NCBI GenBank assembly: GCA_023379935.1
Contig: JAMCPD010000022.1
Location: forward strand, 42,191-106,190
DNA length: 64,000 bases
Direction: 5' to 3'
Source of the DNA: Actinomycetota bacterium
GTDB lineage: Bacteria; Actinomycetota; Acidimicrobiia; Acidimicrobiales; JAMCPD01
Within the stretch, counting starts at the first letter, position 1, and the number at the start of each line of letters is the position of its first letter. This document shows positions 8,981-17,813 of this stretch, piece by piece. Both the position numbers and the translations under genes were made by a program. Below the pieces are notes generated by a model that did not search any database, was not told the DNA's origin, and was given only the letters and a program-made list of their open reading frames with translations.

Positions 8981-10213
8981 TCAAGCGCTTTTGGATCTGA
9001 GAGTGTTGAGCTGATCGGCAACTACTTCCCGAAGATTGGACGGCAGACCTGGTGTGTCGGCGGCGGCTTGATCTGCGGCATTGGGTATGGCGTCGAGAAG
9101 GTGCTCAACGATGTCCACCGCCCGATGGCGAGGCATTCCCCAACTTGTCGCCTCATTGATGATCCGGGCGGCGCTCACCCTGTCAGTTCTGCGAACATCG
9201 TCGATGCACATGGCAAGCCGGTCATCGCCGTATACGAGAGTTGACATCAGATCATACATCGGAGCCAGCCGGATAGCTCCGGACGACTCGTGGAGGAGCG
9301 AAAAGTTTTTGGCATGGGCATCCCCGTTGCCCACGACAACATGGACTGCGACCATACGGAGGAGTCCTTCAAGAGAAGCGGGATCGACCGACTGAAGGAT
9401 CGCAGCGAGCCGGCGAAGCGAGGGACCACCGTCCTCTTGGTATTTGCGACTGGGAGGGGTGCCGGTGGCTTGGCAGAAGTCCTCTTGATGGACCCGTTCC
9501 ACCACTCCGGCCGAATCGACGATTCGGTCGAACCGGGTAACAACGATGAGTTGTCGGCTCACAACCTTTGTGGTTTTAACTTCCGCAGCGGGAAGTCCTA
9601 GATTCAGGGCCAGTCGCATACAGAAAGCCTCGTTCTCGACCGAGTGTGGATATCCTCTGATCTCCGGCTTGAGGATGTGAGTGGAAGGTGTCCCTTCGAT
9701 GGGCCTGCCCCAGCCACCGTCTGTACGCCGGGTCAGAAGCAACTTCTCCTGTACGCCAGCCAGCGAGATGCGAACCCGATCACCGACCCCCAACGGTGCG
9801 TTGCGGAGGTTGGCCACCAGTTCAGCCAATGTCTCCTCATCCAGCGGTTCGGCGGTAGCTGTTGTCGGCACAGGAGGGGGAAGGTGATCGTACGGTTGGA
9901 TGACAAGCGCTCCAGCACAGTCACGACCCAAAGCACTGATCAGGCCGAAGGTGTCGTCCGCTCGGAGACTGAGGTCATCAGCGATGGCCCGGCGAGGGTC
10001 GCCCTCTGGGAGGAGACCATCAAGGAATGGCCGGACGACACCGTTGCCGAATTGCTGGTCATTCAGCGGAAGCGTGAGCGAAAGCAGCGGAGTTCCGAGC
10101 TGGAAGCGCTCCTTCGCATCGTTGGTGTACCTCAAGTGAAGCCGTCTGCGTCGATCCTCTTCGACGGTTGCCACCTTCGTTCCGTGCAGCCAAACGGCGA
10201 GCAGCTTCGCCAC
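8981..10213 (-). CDS. hipA: HipA-family serine/threonine kinase toxin
   Basis: A 410-residue HipA-type kinase. The N-terminal subdomain (residues 1-110) contains LSLTLPLNDQQFGNG and FLDGLLPEG. The kinase core shows ILKPEIRGYPHSVENEAFCM (nucleotide-binding Lys), the catalytic loop GNGDAHAKNFSLL and the metal-binding MYDLMST. HipA toxins phosphorylate tRNA synthetases or related targets to arrest growth, and are held in check by HipB. Its start overlaps the end of the HTH gene by one base, the usual hipBA arrangement. The pair is clearly more GC-rich than its neighbours, which suggests recent acquisition. Confidence 0.92.
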   Translation of the reverse strand: MAKLLAVWLHGTKVATVEEDRRRRLHLRYTNDAKERFQLGTPLLSLTLPLNDQQFGNGVVRPFLDGLLPEGDPRRAIADDLSLRADDTFGLISALGRDCAGALVIQPYDHLPPPVPTTATAEPLDEETLAELVANLRNAPLGVGDRVRISLAGVQEKLLLTRRTDGGWGRPIEGTPSTHILKPEIRGYPHSVENEAFCMRLALNLGLPAAEVKTTKVVSRQLIVVTRFDRIVDSAGVVERVHQEDFCQATGTPPSRKYQEDGGPSLRRLAAILQSVDPASLEGLLRMVAVHVVVGNGDAHAKNFSLLHESSGAIRLAPMYDLMSTLVYGDDRLAMCIDDVRRTDRVSAARIINEATSWGMPRHRAVDIVEHLLDAIPNAADQAAADTPGLPSNLREVVADQLNTLRSKSA

Positions 10214-10461
10214 TACCAGTCCGCCTGCTCTACTGTCATTCTCATTCCCAGCAACTTCAGAATCCGAACGATTCGACGGAGCTGTTCTGTCTCCTGCCCG
10301 TTCTCAAGCCGAGAAAGGTAAGAGACGGTGAGCCCGGCCTGGTCGGCAAGCTGAGCCTGAGTCAGCCCGGCCTGGAGACGATAGTGGCGGATGGCTTGGC
10401 CGATTGAAGCGGCTGTATAGATCCTAAATGGCTGAACGTCTTGTGGTTCGTTATTGCTCAT
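10213..10461 (-). CDS. hipB: HipB-like XRE-family antitoxin
   Basis: An 82-residue protein with a single helix-turn-helix of the XRE/Cro type (IRHYRLQAGLTQAQLADQAG then VSYLSRLENGQETE). It is the cognate antitoxin and autorepressor of the HipA kinase directly downstream. A GAGGAT ribosome-binding site precedes the ATG, and a TATGCT hexamer about 15 bases upstream could serve as the -10 box. No clear operator palindrome was found by eye. Confidence 0.9.
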   Translation of the reverse strand: MSNNEPQDVQPFRIYTAASIGQAIRHYRLQAGLTQAQLADQAGLTVSYLSRLENGQETEQLRRIVRILKLLGMRMTVEQADW

Positions 10462-10924
10462 ATCCTCAAGTTAGCATATTCATGGCAGGCTTGCTTATTT
10501 TCGCAACCTCGGAGTTCAGTCCCAGGCTTACGGATATCCGCAAGCCTACGCTATAGTATTCCACCAACCGGTAATTGACACTCTGGTCCAGCTGAGGAAG
10601 TAGTCTTTCTTGATAGCTCTCCCTCTGGTAGTGACATCAGGGTTGACCGCTTTTTATCACATCCTGGCATAGCCGCATTGTATAATAGTGCCGAGTATTA
10701 TAGACGGCGCCAAATATAACTGTTTTTTATTTAAAGTCTATACATACAAGTAGAATGTGGAGAGATTTTTCGGTGAGCTATATTTGTCGCATGTGAAATA
10801 TATAATCTCTCATTTTCAGCTAAACTTTCTTAATAACTAAGGTAAGTAAGAACTTGAACAAGATACTAAAGACACAATCGGAGTAGATATTTGCATTTTA
10901 CATTGGAGTTGACGAAGTTGGTTA
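10462..10924. other. intergenic region between hipB and the DUF2342-like gene
   Basis: 463 bases with no convincing ORF. A TATAAT hexamer at 10681-10686 could be a -10 box for a plus-strand promoter, but the nearest TTGACC (10643) is too far upstream for a standard spacing. The composition changes from GC-rich near hipB to AT-rich after about 10680, which probably marks the right edge of the acquired hipBA segment. Confidence 0.4.
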
Positions 10925-12154
10925 GTGGGTATGGATAACCCAGATAGACCTTTTGGAAACCTACCTTTTGGTAATGATAAACTTATTCAACAGCTTATAA
11001 CTGAATTGACAAACATGCTGCATTCGAATAAGGGGGAAGTCAACTGGGAGTTAGGACGTCAACTGGCAATACAAGAAGCCGGTAACAGCATTGACGTTGA
11101 CCCCATGGAACGTATACGATTCGAAGAGTTGGCCAGGGTTGCAGAGTTGCACGTGTTGAACATTACCGGGATCGCCGAGACTAAAGGTATAACAGCGGAA
11201 GCTCTCACCGCATCCCAATTAGCTCTAAGGATGTTAAAAGAATGGCAGCCGCTACTGGACAAGGCAGTTTTATCATTCAACCTGGGTTCTGCCGACCCTG
11301 ATCTTAGCCTTGAAGATACCGCTGGTGCCAATAGCGACAATTTCGACGATGGGGAACCCGATATGTCCCAACAATGGTTTGAACAACTGACACAAGCTGT
11401 GGCACCTTCACTTTTAGCTATACAGTTTGGCTCTATAGTCGGACAACTGGCAAAACAGGCTTTTGGACTGTATGAACTGCCACTACCCTATCCTGTACTT
11501 AAAACATCAGGCCCATCGGAGATAGTAATAGTTCCCGAAAACATATCCAATTTTACTTCAGAATGGTCCTTAGACTATCAAGATATCCGTCTCGGCGTGT
11601 GCATAAGAGAAACCGCATATCATACGATATTAAATCTTACACATGTCAGAAACCGTCTTAACCGATTACTGGAATCCAACATAACGCGCTTTGATCTTGA
11701 CCCTTCCAGACTGGAGCAACGTCTCAACGAATCAGGGTTGGATGGCTTTGAACAGTTAATGAAAGATCCAGGCTCTTTACTCACCTCACTCCTTCAGCCT
11801 GCCGAAAAACAGGTATCACTAGAGTTGATAACTCTGTATAGTGCTATAGAAGGGTTCACCAACTATATCGTCGAGAAAAAAATCGCGGAACTGTGCAGCT
11901 CGGCAGAGACCACCATACAGGCTTTGAGACGCAAGCGGGTTGCAAAAGGAGAAAGTCGTCGTTTTCTGGAACATCTTTTTGGTATTGACATGACTCAATC
12001 ATCCGAACAAGGAAACAGGTTTGTTGAAGGTGTTATACAACGGGCCGGAGAAGATGCCCTTGGGAAACTATGGACCGGTGATGCCAACCTGCCCACTCCA
12101 GCTGAAATAGTGGCACCCGGACTATGGCTGGAAAGAATCGCTCTTGAATCTTGA
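10925..12154 (+). CDS. DUF2342-type (F420-associated zinc-metalloprotease family) protein, metal site apparently lost
   Basis: A 409-residue member of the actinobacterial family annotated as zinc-dependent metalloprotease or coenzyme-F420-associated hydrolase. Recognisable features are the N-terminal NPFG-like segment (RPFGNLPFGND), VNWELGRQLA, and the central LDYQDIRLGVCIRETAYHTILNLTHVR. In the family that central helix carries an HExxH zinc motif; here it reads RETAY, so both metal-binding histidines appear replaced. The protein is probably not an active protease. The start is GTG at 10925 or ATG at 10931; neither has a strong ribosome-binding site. Confidence 0.7.
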   Translation: MGMDNPDRPFGNLPFGNDKLIQQLITELTNMLHSNKGEVNWELGRQLAIQEAGNSIDVDPMERIRFEELARVAELHVLNITGIAETKGITAEALTASQLALRMLKEWQPLLDKAVLSFNLGSADPDLSLEDTAGANSDNFDDGEPDMSQQWFEQLTQAVAPSLLAIQFGSIVGQLAKQAFGLYELPLPYPVLKTSGPSEIVIVPENISNFTSEWSLDYQDIRLGVCIRETAYHTILNLTHVRNRLNRLLESNITRFDLDPSRLEQRLNESGLDGFEQLMKDPGSLLTSLLQPAEKQVSLELITLYSAIEGFTNYIVEKKIAELCSSAETTIQALRRKRVAKGESRRFLEHLFGIDMTQSSEQGNRFVEGVIQRAGEDALGKLWTGDANLPTPAEIVAPGLWLERIALES

Positions 12155-12163
12155 ATCATCTTT

Positions 12164-12189
12164 AGGCGAATTGTTTTATCCATTCGCCT
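12164..12189. terminator. 8-bp inverted repeat between convergent genes
   Basis: AGGCGAAT and ATTCGCCT are separated by 10 bases, 10 bases after the stop of the DUF2342-like gene. There is no T-run on either strand, so it is only a candidate terminator or transcript-end stabiliser. Confidence 0.35.
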
Positions 12190-12265
12190 CCCCGGTGATC
12201 AATTAACCTTTTCAACTTTCGGTTTAAGCCCGGTGATGTAACCGGTAGAGTAACTGTCGTACGCT

Positions 12266-12550
12266 CTATGTTTTAAAATTATGTTTGCTGAAATCCCATT
12301 CTAAAAGTAGGTTTTCCCGATTCGCATCTTTTACTATGCGTTCATAGTTGCGCTTAAACTGAGGATCATGAGGTGGTAAGAATAGCAAGCGTGCTAAAAC
12401 ACGTTGATTGAACTCACCTATAACGGTCTTGTTACCAAAATCAGAGTGTATCTCCCAATGAGGCGCCGTTAATCCCAAATATACTATCTTGACATGCCCA
12501 TTAGGATAAGCAGGATTAGAATTAGTTTCCATTACAGGGTGAGTTTCCAT
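12266..12550 (-). CDS. conserved hypothetical protein downstream of HtrA
   Basis: About 94 residues from the ATG at 12550, four bases after the htrA stop, so it is likely translated with htrA. A longer reading from 12583 would overlap htrA. The body reads KIVYLGLTAPHWEIHSDFG, then FNQRVLARLLFLPPHDPQF and ends ENLLLEWDF. It has no signal peptide or membrane segment. I do not recognise a named family; the well-formed ending and tight spacing argue that it is real. The first residues contain a small duplication (METHPVMETN) encoded by a repeated GTTTCCATTACA. Confidence 0.6.
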   Translation of the reverse strand: METHPVMETNSNPAYPNGHVKIVYLGLTAPHWEIHSDFGNKTVIGEFNQRVLARLLFLPPHDPQFKRNYERIVKDANRENLLLEWDFSKHNFKT

Positions 12551-12554
12551 TACA

Positions 12555-14111
12555 TCACGGCAATCCGGCAGGTTTGGTCCCAAGCACTACCGTCACGTTA
12601 AACTTGCTTGCACCTCTGTATATTCCAAGGGTAACACGATCTCCGGGCTTCTCTTTGGATAGGGCTGTGGTCAGATCAGAGGCTGATTTGATTGTAGTAC
12701 TGTTTAGGGACACAATGACATCCAACACCTGCAAACCAGCCGTATAAGCAGCTGTGCCGGGATATATTTGGGACACCAGTGCCCCAGAAGTGGGAGTAAG
12801 TCCGTACTGTTGACGCAAGGAAGATGTCAATGAAACCACGCCAACCCCCAAGAAAGCCTGCCCTGAAGTAACAATTCCTCCTTTTTCCAAGGAAGGCAGC
12901 AATCCCTTTATGGTGTCGGAGGGTATTGCAAAGCCAATATTCTGAGCTGCGCCACTGCCACTGCCACTCTGTGCCACAGCAGTATTCATTCCTATAACTT
13001 GACCGCTGGAATCAACCAATGGCCCCCCCGAGTTACCGGGATTAATGGCCGCACTAGTCTGCAACAAATTATTCAGTGTTTCCGTACTGCCCGTAATCGG
13101 ATCCGCTGCGGTGATAGAGCGTCCTTCTGCAGAAATAATACCTTGAGTTACTGTCGGTCCACCGGCTAGATTCAAGGCATTCCCTATAGCCAACACATTG
13201 CTTGCCACTCCTATATTAGCTGAGTTTCCAAAAGAAACAGTTGGTAGACCTTTTACATTTTGTATCTGCACCAGTGCAACATCATTTGAGGGGTCAGTCC
13301 CTATGACTGTAGCTGGACGATACTGTGTCTGGCCGTAAAGCCTAACCTGCACCGTCGTGGCACCCGCAACCACGTGATTATTGGTCACAACTAAGCCGTT
13401 AGAACTAATAATCATGCCGGACCCAGCGCCTTCTACGAACTGGCCGCCTCCAAACAAGTTGTTACCCGCAAAGGCTTTGATCTTAATAAATACCACTTCG
13501 GGAGCAACTTTTGCAAATATTTCCTTACTGTTGAAAGAACCCGCCGCAATAGACTTGGAAGGAAAAAACTTCTCTACGATAGTCTGCTGTCCATCCGTTG
13601 CATACCTTGCAGCCACGCCGGCCCCCACTAACCCGCCTACAATTGCCGACACCAAAACAAGTATCGCCCACAGCCTACCTGAAAGATGAGTGGCAGTTGT
13701 TTTGGTGCTATTCCCACCGCCGCCAGTAGTTGCGCCGGTAGTTGGAAAAGTTGTATACCCCAAATGCCAGGGTTGCGAAGGAGGAGATGGTGCATTAGCG
13801 TAACCGGCTCCCGGTGATGGCTGCGGGTTGTCCTGACCCGGTGGTGGCAGTTGAGCGGCCGGTGCCTGTTGGGCAACCGATACCTGTTGACTAAAGCCAT
13901 TAAAGGGAGTATCCCCGGTAGAAGTATCTCCCTCAATAGGGCGTTGTTGGGCATCTTCCGCACTATGTCCATTGCCCAAATCCGAAGATGCCTTAGGTGA
14001 GGAGATATATCCCCACGGGGGCATGGTCACTTGTGTAGTTTTGTCCCCTTGCGCCAATTCACCTTGGGGCGATTCATTCTGTTTAACTTCATTCTGAGGT
14101 TTATTTTCCAT
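12555..14111 (-). CDS. HtrA/DegP-like serine protease, membrane anchored
   Basis: A 518-residue protein. The N-terminal about 145 residues are Pro/Gln/Ser-rich and cytoplasmic. A transmembrane helix follows (LWAILVLVSAIVGGLVGAGV, about 149-170), then a trypsin-like domain with an intact triad (His in VVTNNHVVAG, Asp in PSNDVALVQI, Ser in NPGNSGGPLVD) and a C-terminal PDZ domain (GVVSLTSSLRQQYGL to the end). This is the usual actinobacterial HtrA layout for extracytoplasmic protein quality control. A degenerate relative lies at 7464-8840. The gene is divergent from whiB at 14403. Confidence 0.94.
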   Translation of the reverse strand: MENKPQNEVKQNESPQGELAQGDKTTQVTMPPWGYISSPKASSDLGNGHSAEDAQQRPIEGDTSTGDTPFNGFSQQVSVAQQAPAAQLPPPGQDNPQPSPGAGYANAPSPPSQPWHLGYTTFPTTGATTGGGGNSTKTTATHLSGRLWAILVLVSAIVGGLVGAGVAARYATDGQQTIVEKFFPSKSIAAGSFNSKEIFAKVAPEVVFIKIKAFAGNNLFGGGQFVEGAGSGMIISSNGLVVTNNHVVAGATTVQVRLYGQTQYRPATVIGTDPSNDVALVQIQNVKGLPTVSFGNSANIGVASNVLAIGNALNLAGGPTVTQGIISAEGRSITAADPITGSTETLNNLLQTSAAINPGNSGGPLVDSSGQVIGMNTAVAQSGSGSGAAQNIGFAIPSDTIKGLLPSLEKGGIVTSGQAFLGVGVVSLTSSLRQQYGLTPTSGALVSQIYPGTAAYTAGLQVLDVIVSLNSTTIKSASDLTTALSKEKPGDRVTLGIYRGASKFNVTVVLGTKPAGLP

Positions 14112-14402
14112 TATATAAAACAGTCTCCTTATAACTACCTTTGCCTAAAAAGATTATATATCAAAATCAAAGCCATATCTGCGATAACAGTTACTTATAC
14201 AGTTACCATCTTAGGCTTTACAACTTTCTTATCCATAAAGTTTATTCACTGGTGAAGAGCGCAAACAGGTCAGGATAGAGTTTTTGTGAATTTTTTGTAC
14301 AACTTTTACCGTAATTTTAAGATAATTTCTATTTCTTTATCCATTGTACTCATGTATAATGGTATTTATGTTAGACGATAGTGGCAAAGGAACAGTGATA
14401 AG
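14112..14402. promoter_or_regulatory. divergent htrA / whiB intergenic region
   Basis: 291 AT-rich bases between divergent starts. On the plus strand TATAAT (14354-14359) is a good -10 box for whiB, with AAAGGAAC near 14385 as the ribosome-binding site. No clear operator repeat was seen. Confidence 0.5.
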
Positions 14403-14654
14403 ATGAGTACAAGATGGATGGTTGAAGCAAAATGTCGTGATATATCGCCTGATGTATTTTTCCCCAGCGATGGTGTGGGTGTGGAAGTGGCACGAAGGAT
14501 ATGCGTTGATTGCCCTGTAAAACAGCCATGTTTGGAGTATGCATTGGCCAACCATATCGACCACGGGGTATGGGGCGGAACTTCTGAGCGCGAGCGTAGG
14601 CGAATAGCTCGCAGAAGGCGCTTGGCCGTATATGCGGAAAGCCCAAGTATCTGA
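14403..14654 (+). CDS. WhiB-family iron-sulfur transcriptional regulator
   Basis: An 83-residue WhiB-like protein. The four cluster ligands are Cys11, Cys34, Cys37 and Cys43 (CRDIS, ICVDCPVKQPC), followed by the VWGGTSERERR turn and the basic tail RRIARRRRLAVY for DNA or sigma-factor contact. WhiB proteins carry a 4Fe-4S cluster and modulate the primary sigma factor in Actinobacteria. It overlaps the next gene by 23 bases. A second WhiB gene (15613-15897) faces it across the formiminotransferase-like gene. Confidence 0.93.
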   Translation: MSTRWMVEAKCRDISPDVFFPSDGVGVEVARRICVDCPVKQPCLEYALANHIDHGVWGGTSERERRRIARRRRLAVYAESPSI

Positions 14655-15570
14655 GCCAGAAACAACCAACCTTGAGTGTGTAATTAACATTAGTGAGGGA
14701 CAAAACACACAAGTAATAAAAAAACTGGCAGAAGTTGTAGAACCTTTCTTGTTGGACCTTCACCGCGACCCTTACCATAATCGTTGCGTACTGACACTTT
14801 ACGGCAAAGGGGTCCAAGCTGCCGTGAGATCAGTGACTGAACTGGCTGTTGAACTTCTTGACATCAACAACCACAGCGGCTCTCACCCCAGGTTTGGTGT
14901 TGTAGATGTAGTCCCATTCGTACCACTTACCCATTTGGATCACACCTTTGTGAACGGCGATGTTAACATTGCGCCCGCCAAAGCCATCAAAGCGAGGGAT
15001 AACTTTGCTGCTTGGGCTGCAACGACACTTGACATACCCTGTTTTTTGTATGAGGATTTTGGCAAGCAACAAGACTCTGGCAGAACACAACGCTCATTGC
15101 CTTATATACGCAAGGAAGCATTTAGGAGTTTAATGCCTGATCTTGGACCACATTCCCCGCACCCGACAGCAGGTGCCATAGCGGTTGGAGCTCGCGACAT
15201 ATTAATCGCGTACAATATATGGCTGTATCCTCCCGATATCAAAATAGCCAAAAAACTGGCCTCTAAGATGAGAGGACCCTTCTTGCGAACACTGGGCATA
15301 GATGTCGGCGAATATGTCCAGGTGTCTTGTAACCTGATAAGGCCTTTCAAACTGGGTCCGGCTGAAGTATTTGACATCTGTGCACACGAAATCGCTTTAA
15401 TGCGTAAAGTCGAAAAAAGTGAGGAACTCAAGATTCAAAAAGCCGAACTTGTGGGGCTTATACCTACCCAAGTGCTGGCCGCCATCCCTAAGCAGCGATG
15501 GAACCAACTGGGACTTAGCCCTGCACAAACAGTAGAGTCTGCTGTTTTTGCCAAGGAGCGGTTGTTTTAG
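14632..15570 (+). CDS. glutamate formimidoyltransferase-like protein (FTCD N-terminal family)
   Basis: A 312-residue protein matching the formiminotransferase domain. It opens with LECVINISEGQN (family form ECVPNFSEG) and has SGSHPRFGVVDVVPFVPL, PCFLYEDFG and HPTAGAIAVGARDILIAYNIWL. The family transfers a formimino group from formiminoglutamate to tetrahydrofolate. No cyclodeaminase domain and no other histidine-degradation gene is in view, so the physiological role is uncertain. Its start lies inside the preceding whiB gene, suggesting translational coupling. Confidence 0.85.
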   Translation: MRKAQVSEPETTNLECVINISEGQNTQVIKKLAEVVEPFLLDLHRDPYHNRCVLTLYGKGVQAAVRSVTELAVELLDINNHSGSHPRFGVVDVVPFVPLTHLDHTFVNGDVNIAPAKAIKARDNFAAWAATTLDIPCFLYEDFGKQQDSGRTQRSLPYIRKEAFRSLMPDLGPHSPHPTAGAIAVGARDILIAYNIWLYPPDIKIAKKLASKMRGPFLRTLGIDVGEYVQVSCNLIRPFKLGPAEVFDICAHEIALMRKVEKSEELKIQKAELVGLIPTQVLAAIPKQRWNQLGLSPAQTVESAVFAKERLF

Positions 15571-15612
15571 TGGCGTTGATCCAATAATCCAAAAGAATTA
15601 TACAAAAGACCT

Positions 15613-15897
15613 TTAGCTGGCATACACCTTCAAAGCTCTGGCACGACGTATCCGGCGCCTCTCACGTTCACTCGTACCGCCCCAAATACCAAACCTTTCG
15701 CCATTTTTGAGTGCGTATTCGAGACACTCGCCTCGCACAATACAACCCCTGCATACTGCTTTGGCCTCACGGGTAGACGCTCCTCTCTCCGGGAAGAACA
15801 GATCCGGTTCAACACCCATGCAGTTCGCATTGGAATGCCAACTTACATCTTGATCTATTGCGCTTTGACTTGTATACACCCAAGCTGGAAAATTCAT
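15613..15897 (-). CDS. WhiB-family iron-sulfur transcriptional regulator
   Basis: A 94-residue WhiB-like protein with a longer N-terminus. Cluster ligands are seen in ANCMGVEPDLFFP and VCRGCIVRGEC, followed by IWGGTSERERRRIRRARALKVY. A strong GGAGG ribosome-binding site precedes the ATG. The gene converges with the formiminotransferase-like gene, and its upstream region carries repeated palindromic motifs at 15997-16028 that could be an operator. Confidence 0.93.
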   Translation of the reverse strand: MNFPAWVYTSQSAIDQDVSWHSNANCMGVEPDLFFPERGASTREAKAVCRGCIVRGECLEYALKNGERFGIWGGTSERERRRIRRARALKVYAS

Positions 15898-15996
15898 ATT
15901 CTTTAACCTCCATCGTAGTAAGTAGACATATACCTATAGCACCAATACGATAAGGCACACGCCGACAAAACTACCTATTTTTTTACTGAAAACAAG

Positions 15997-16028
15997 TATT
16001 GACTCATAGCTATTGACTAAATAGCTAT
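15997..16028. promoter_or_regulatory. tandem operator-like repeats upstream of whiB
   Basis: Two near-identical 14-15 base units beginning TATTGACT each end in the palindrome ATAGCTAT (16006-16013 and 16021-16028), 15 bases apart centre to centre. They lie about 100-130 bases upstream of the minus-strand whiB. The geometry suits binding of two regulator dimers. The rest of 15898-16234 is AT-rich without a gene; an 8-bp inverted repeat (TCAAATTA/TAATTTGA) is at 16151-16171. Confidence 0.45.
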
Positions 16029-16234
16029 AGTCTCAAACTTGTAATTACATTATTGTAATATAACTATTTGTAAATTGCAAGTGGTGAGGAGAAAATATTT
16101 TATTAAACGTCGAAATGACTACATACAGTGTTCATATGCGGCATCGGCAATCAAATTACCTGATAATTTGAAACCTGTAACCAACCCACCAAATACTTCT
16201 ATGTGTCGATCGGTCGGGACTGGATTCCATACTA

Positions 16235-17381
16235 TTGTAGTGTCGCATTAATAACTGGGCGTTGCTTTCAGTGCCACCCTACCCCTCTTAACTTTTTCCA
16301 AGATCGCCTCTGCACTTTGTGTCCATATAAATGGTTTCGGATTTTTGTTATTTGCATTTAGGTATTCTTCAATTGCTGTAATGAGATCAGGTACTGATTT
16401 AAATACTCCTCGCCTGATTGCCTTATCCGTAATATTTCTAAACCATCTTTCTACAAGATTTAGCCAAGAGCTTGATGTCGGAGTGAAGTGTAGATGAAAA
16501 TGGGGATGTTTTTCTAGCCAGGCTTTGATATCTTGATGTTTATGGGTAGCGTAGTTGTCAAGAATTAAATGAATCTGCAATCCTTTTGGCACTTCTTTGT
16601 CGATCTGTTTGAGAAATTTTAAGAATTCCTGATTACGGTGTTTAGGTAGACATTGTCCGATTACCATACCGGTTAGAACATTAAGTGCGGCAAAAAGAGT
16701 TGTGGTTCCGTTTCTTTTATAATCATGGGTCATAGTCCCAGCTCTTCCTTTTTTCATCGGAAGTGACGGTTGAGTTCTATCAAGTGCCTGTATGGAGGAC
16801 TTTTCATCCATACAAAGCACTACGGCATTATCTGGAGAATTTAAATACAGTCCCACAACATCGACGAGCTTTTCTTCAAAGTTCGGATCATTGGAGATTT
16901 TAAATGATTTGACTAAATGCGGCTTAATTCCTCTACTTGACCATATGCGCTGAACACTATCTTTACTTACCCCAACTTTTTGCGCCATAGTTCTACAACT
17001 CCAGTGAGTCTCTCCCTCTGGAGTTGATTCTTGGGTTAATTTTACAATCTCTTCAATCTTTGATTCAGGGATTGAAGCCCTTCGTCCTCTTCCTGGCTTT
17101 ACCTTGCCAAAGTTGACAAGTCCATCTTCACTAAATCTTTTCCTCCAAGTCGAGACAGAAGTAGGAGAAACGGAAAGTTTTGCTCCAATGGCAGTATTAG
17201 CTAAACCTTGAGATGCCAACAGCAATGCTTTTGCGTAAGTTACTTCCCTGTGGGGTGCAGAAGGTGATTTACTGAGCTTCTTAAGTACCAATAATTGGCT
17301 ATTACTTATTTCGAGGGGAGCTGAAGGTGCATGCATACCTTAAGTATAGCACAATCCCCAGCTATTTGCAAGACACTACAC
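16235..17381 (-). mobile_element. IS630-family insertion sequence
   Basis: A 1147-bp element flanked on both sides by a TA dinucleotide (16233-16234 and 17382-17383), the target duplication expected for IS630/Tc1-mariner elements. The ends form imperfect terminal inverted repeats of about 26 bp sharing TGTAGTGTC near the tip and CTGGG further in. A single full-length transposase gene fills the interior and its stop codon lies inside the left repeat. The element looks intact and potentially mobile. Confidence 0.88.
16248..17336 (-). CDS. IS630-family DDE transposase
   Basis: A 362-residue transposase. The N-terminal helix-turn-helix region (ALLLASQGLANTAIGAKLSV, then STWRKRFSEDGL) is followed by the winged-helix SKDSVQRIWSSRGIKPH and the DDE domain: first Asp in VVLCMDEKSS, second in HLILDNYATHKH, and Glu in SSSWLNLVERWF. 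No internal stop or frameshift is present, so it is probably functional. Confidence 0.94.
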   Translation of the reverse strand: MHAPSAPLEISNSQLLVLKKLSKSPSAPHREVTYAKALLLASQGLANTAIGAKLSVSPTSVSTWRKRFSEDGLVNFGKVKPGRGRRASIPESKIEEIVKLTQESTPEGETHWSCRTMAQKVGVSKDSVQRIWSSRGIKPHLVKSFKISNDPNFEEKLVDVVGLYLNSPDNAVVLCMDEKSSIQALDRTQPSLPMKKGRAGTMTHDYKRNGTTTLFAALNVLTGMVIGQCLPKHRNQEFLKFLKQIDKEVPKGLQIHLILDNYATHKHQDIKAWLEKHPHFHLHFTPTSSSWLNLVERWFRNITDKAIRRGVFKSVPDLITAIEEYLNANNKNPKPFIWTQSAEAILEKVKRGRVALKATPSY

Positions 17382-17412
17382 TAGGAGGTCAGTATCGGGC
17401 GTTGGAGGGCTG

Positions 17413-17676
17413 TCATTGCTTTTCACCGTCACGGAGTTTAAATGGCATCACAACTCCCCATTCTCCATCGCCTCGATCCAAGCGCTCACCAAGAAATGCC
17501 TCGATTTGTTCCAATAGGGCTTCGCCATATTCATATTCGTCTTCATATAGGTGTCTAGTTCCCTTGTACGTTTGCCGGTATTCTTGATAAGCTTTAGACT
17601 CCTTCCACCACACCATACATTTCTTTTCAAATTCTGATTTCTTACGTCTTCCTGATTTCTTAGGTTTATCAGTCAT
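17413..17676 (-). CDS. small charged hypothetical protein, possible partner of RHH antitoxin-like gene
   Basis: An 87-residue Lys/Glu/Tyr-rich protein (KKCMVWWKESKAYQEYRQTY, then HLYEDEYEYGEALLEQIEAFL). No PIN, RelE, MazF or HEPN motif is visible and I do not recognise it. Its ATG overlaps the end of the upstream 40-residue ribbon-helix-helix-like ORF by eight bases, as in toxin-antitoxin pairs. It lies just beside the IS630 element. Confidence 0.5.
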   Translation of the reverse strand: MTDKPKKSGRRKKSEFEKKCMVWWKESKAYQEYRQTYKGTRHLYEDEYEYGEALLEQIEAFLGERLDRGDGEWGVVMPFKLRDGEKQ

Positions 17677-17791
17677 TGTTATCTCCTTTCTCCAGTAGAT
17701 ATTCCTGCAGGGATCGTCCTGACAGCGCTGAACGGGCTAGCTCGTTTCTTATCTCACCGAGGATATCACGTATTGTAATAGAAAGAGACAT
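17669..17791 (-). CDS. short FitA/VapB-type ribbon-helix-helix protein
   Basis: Only 40 residues: MSLSITIRDILGEIRNEL followed by ARSALSGRSLQEYLL. This matches the DNA-binding N-terminus of actinobacterial VapB/FitA antitoxins, which normally run to about 70-85 residues. The toxin-binding C-terminal part is missing, either truncated or replaced by the overlapping downstream ORF. The start at 17791 is chosen because the family begins there; upstream extension has no family resemblance. Palindromes upstream fit autoregulation. Confidence 0.55.
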   Translation of the reverse strand: MSLSITIRDILGEIRNELARSALSGRSLQEYLLEKGDNND

Positions 17792-17813
17792 AGTTCTTTT
17801 ATAGCATCTATAG

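Noticed and set aside
10643..10686. TTGACC/TATAAT promoter before the DUF2342-like gene
   Set aside because: The spacing is 32 bases, too long for a standard promoter; only the TATAAT was noted.
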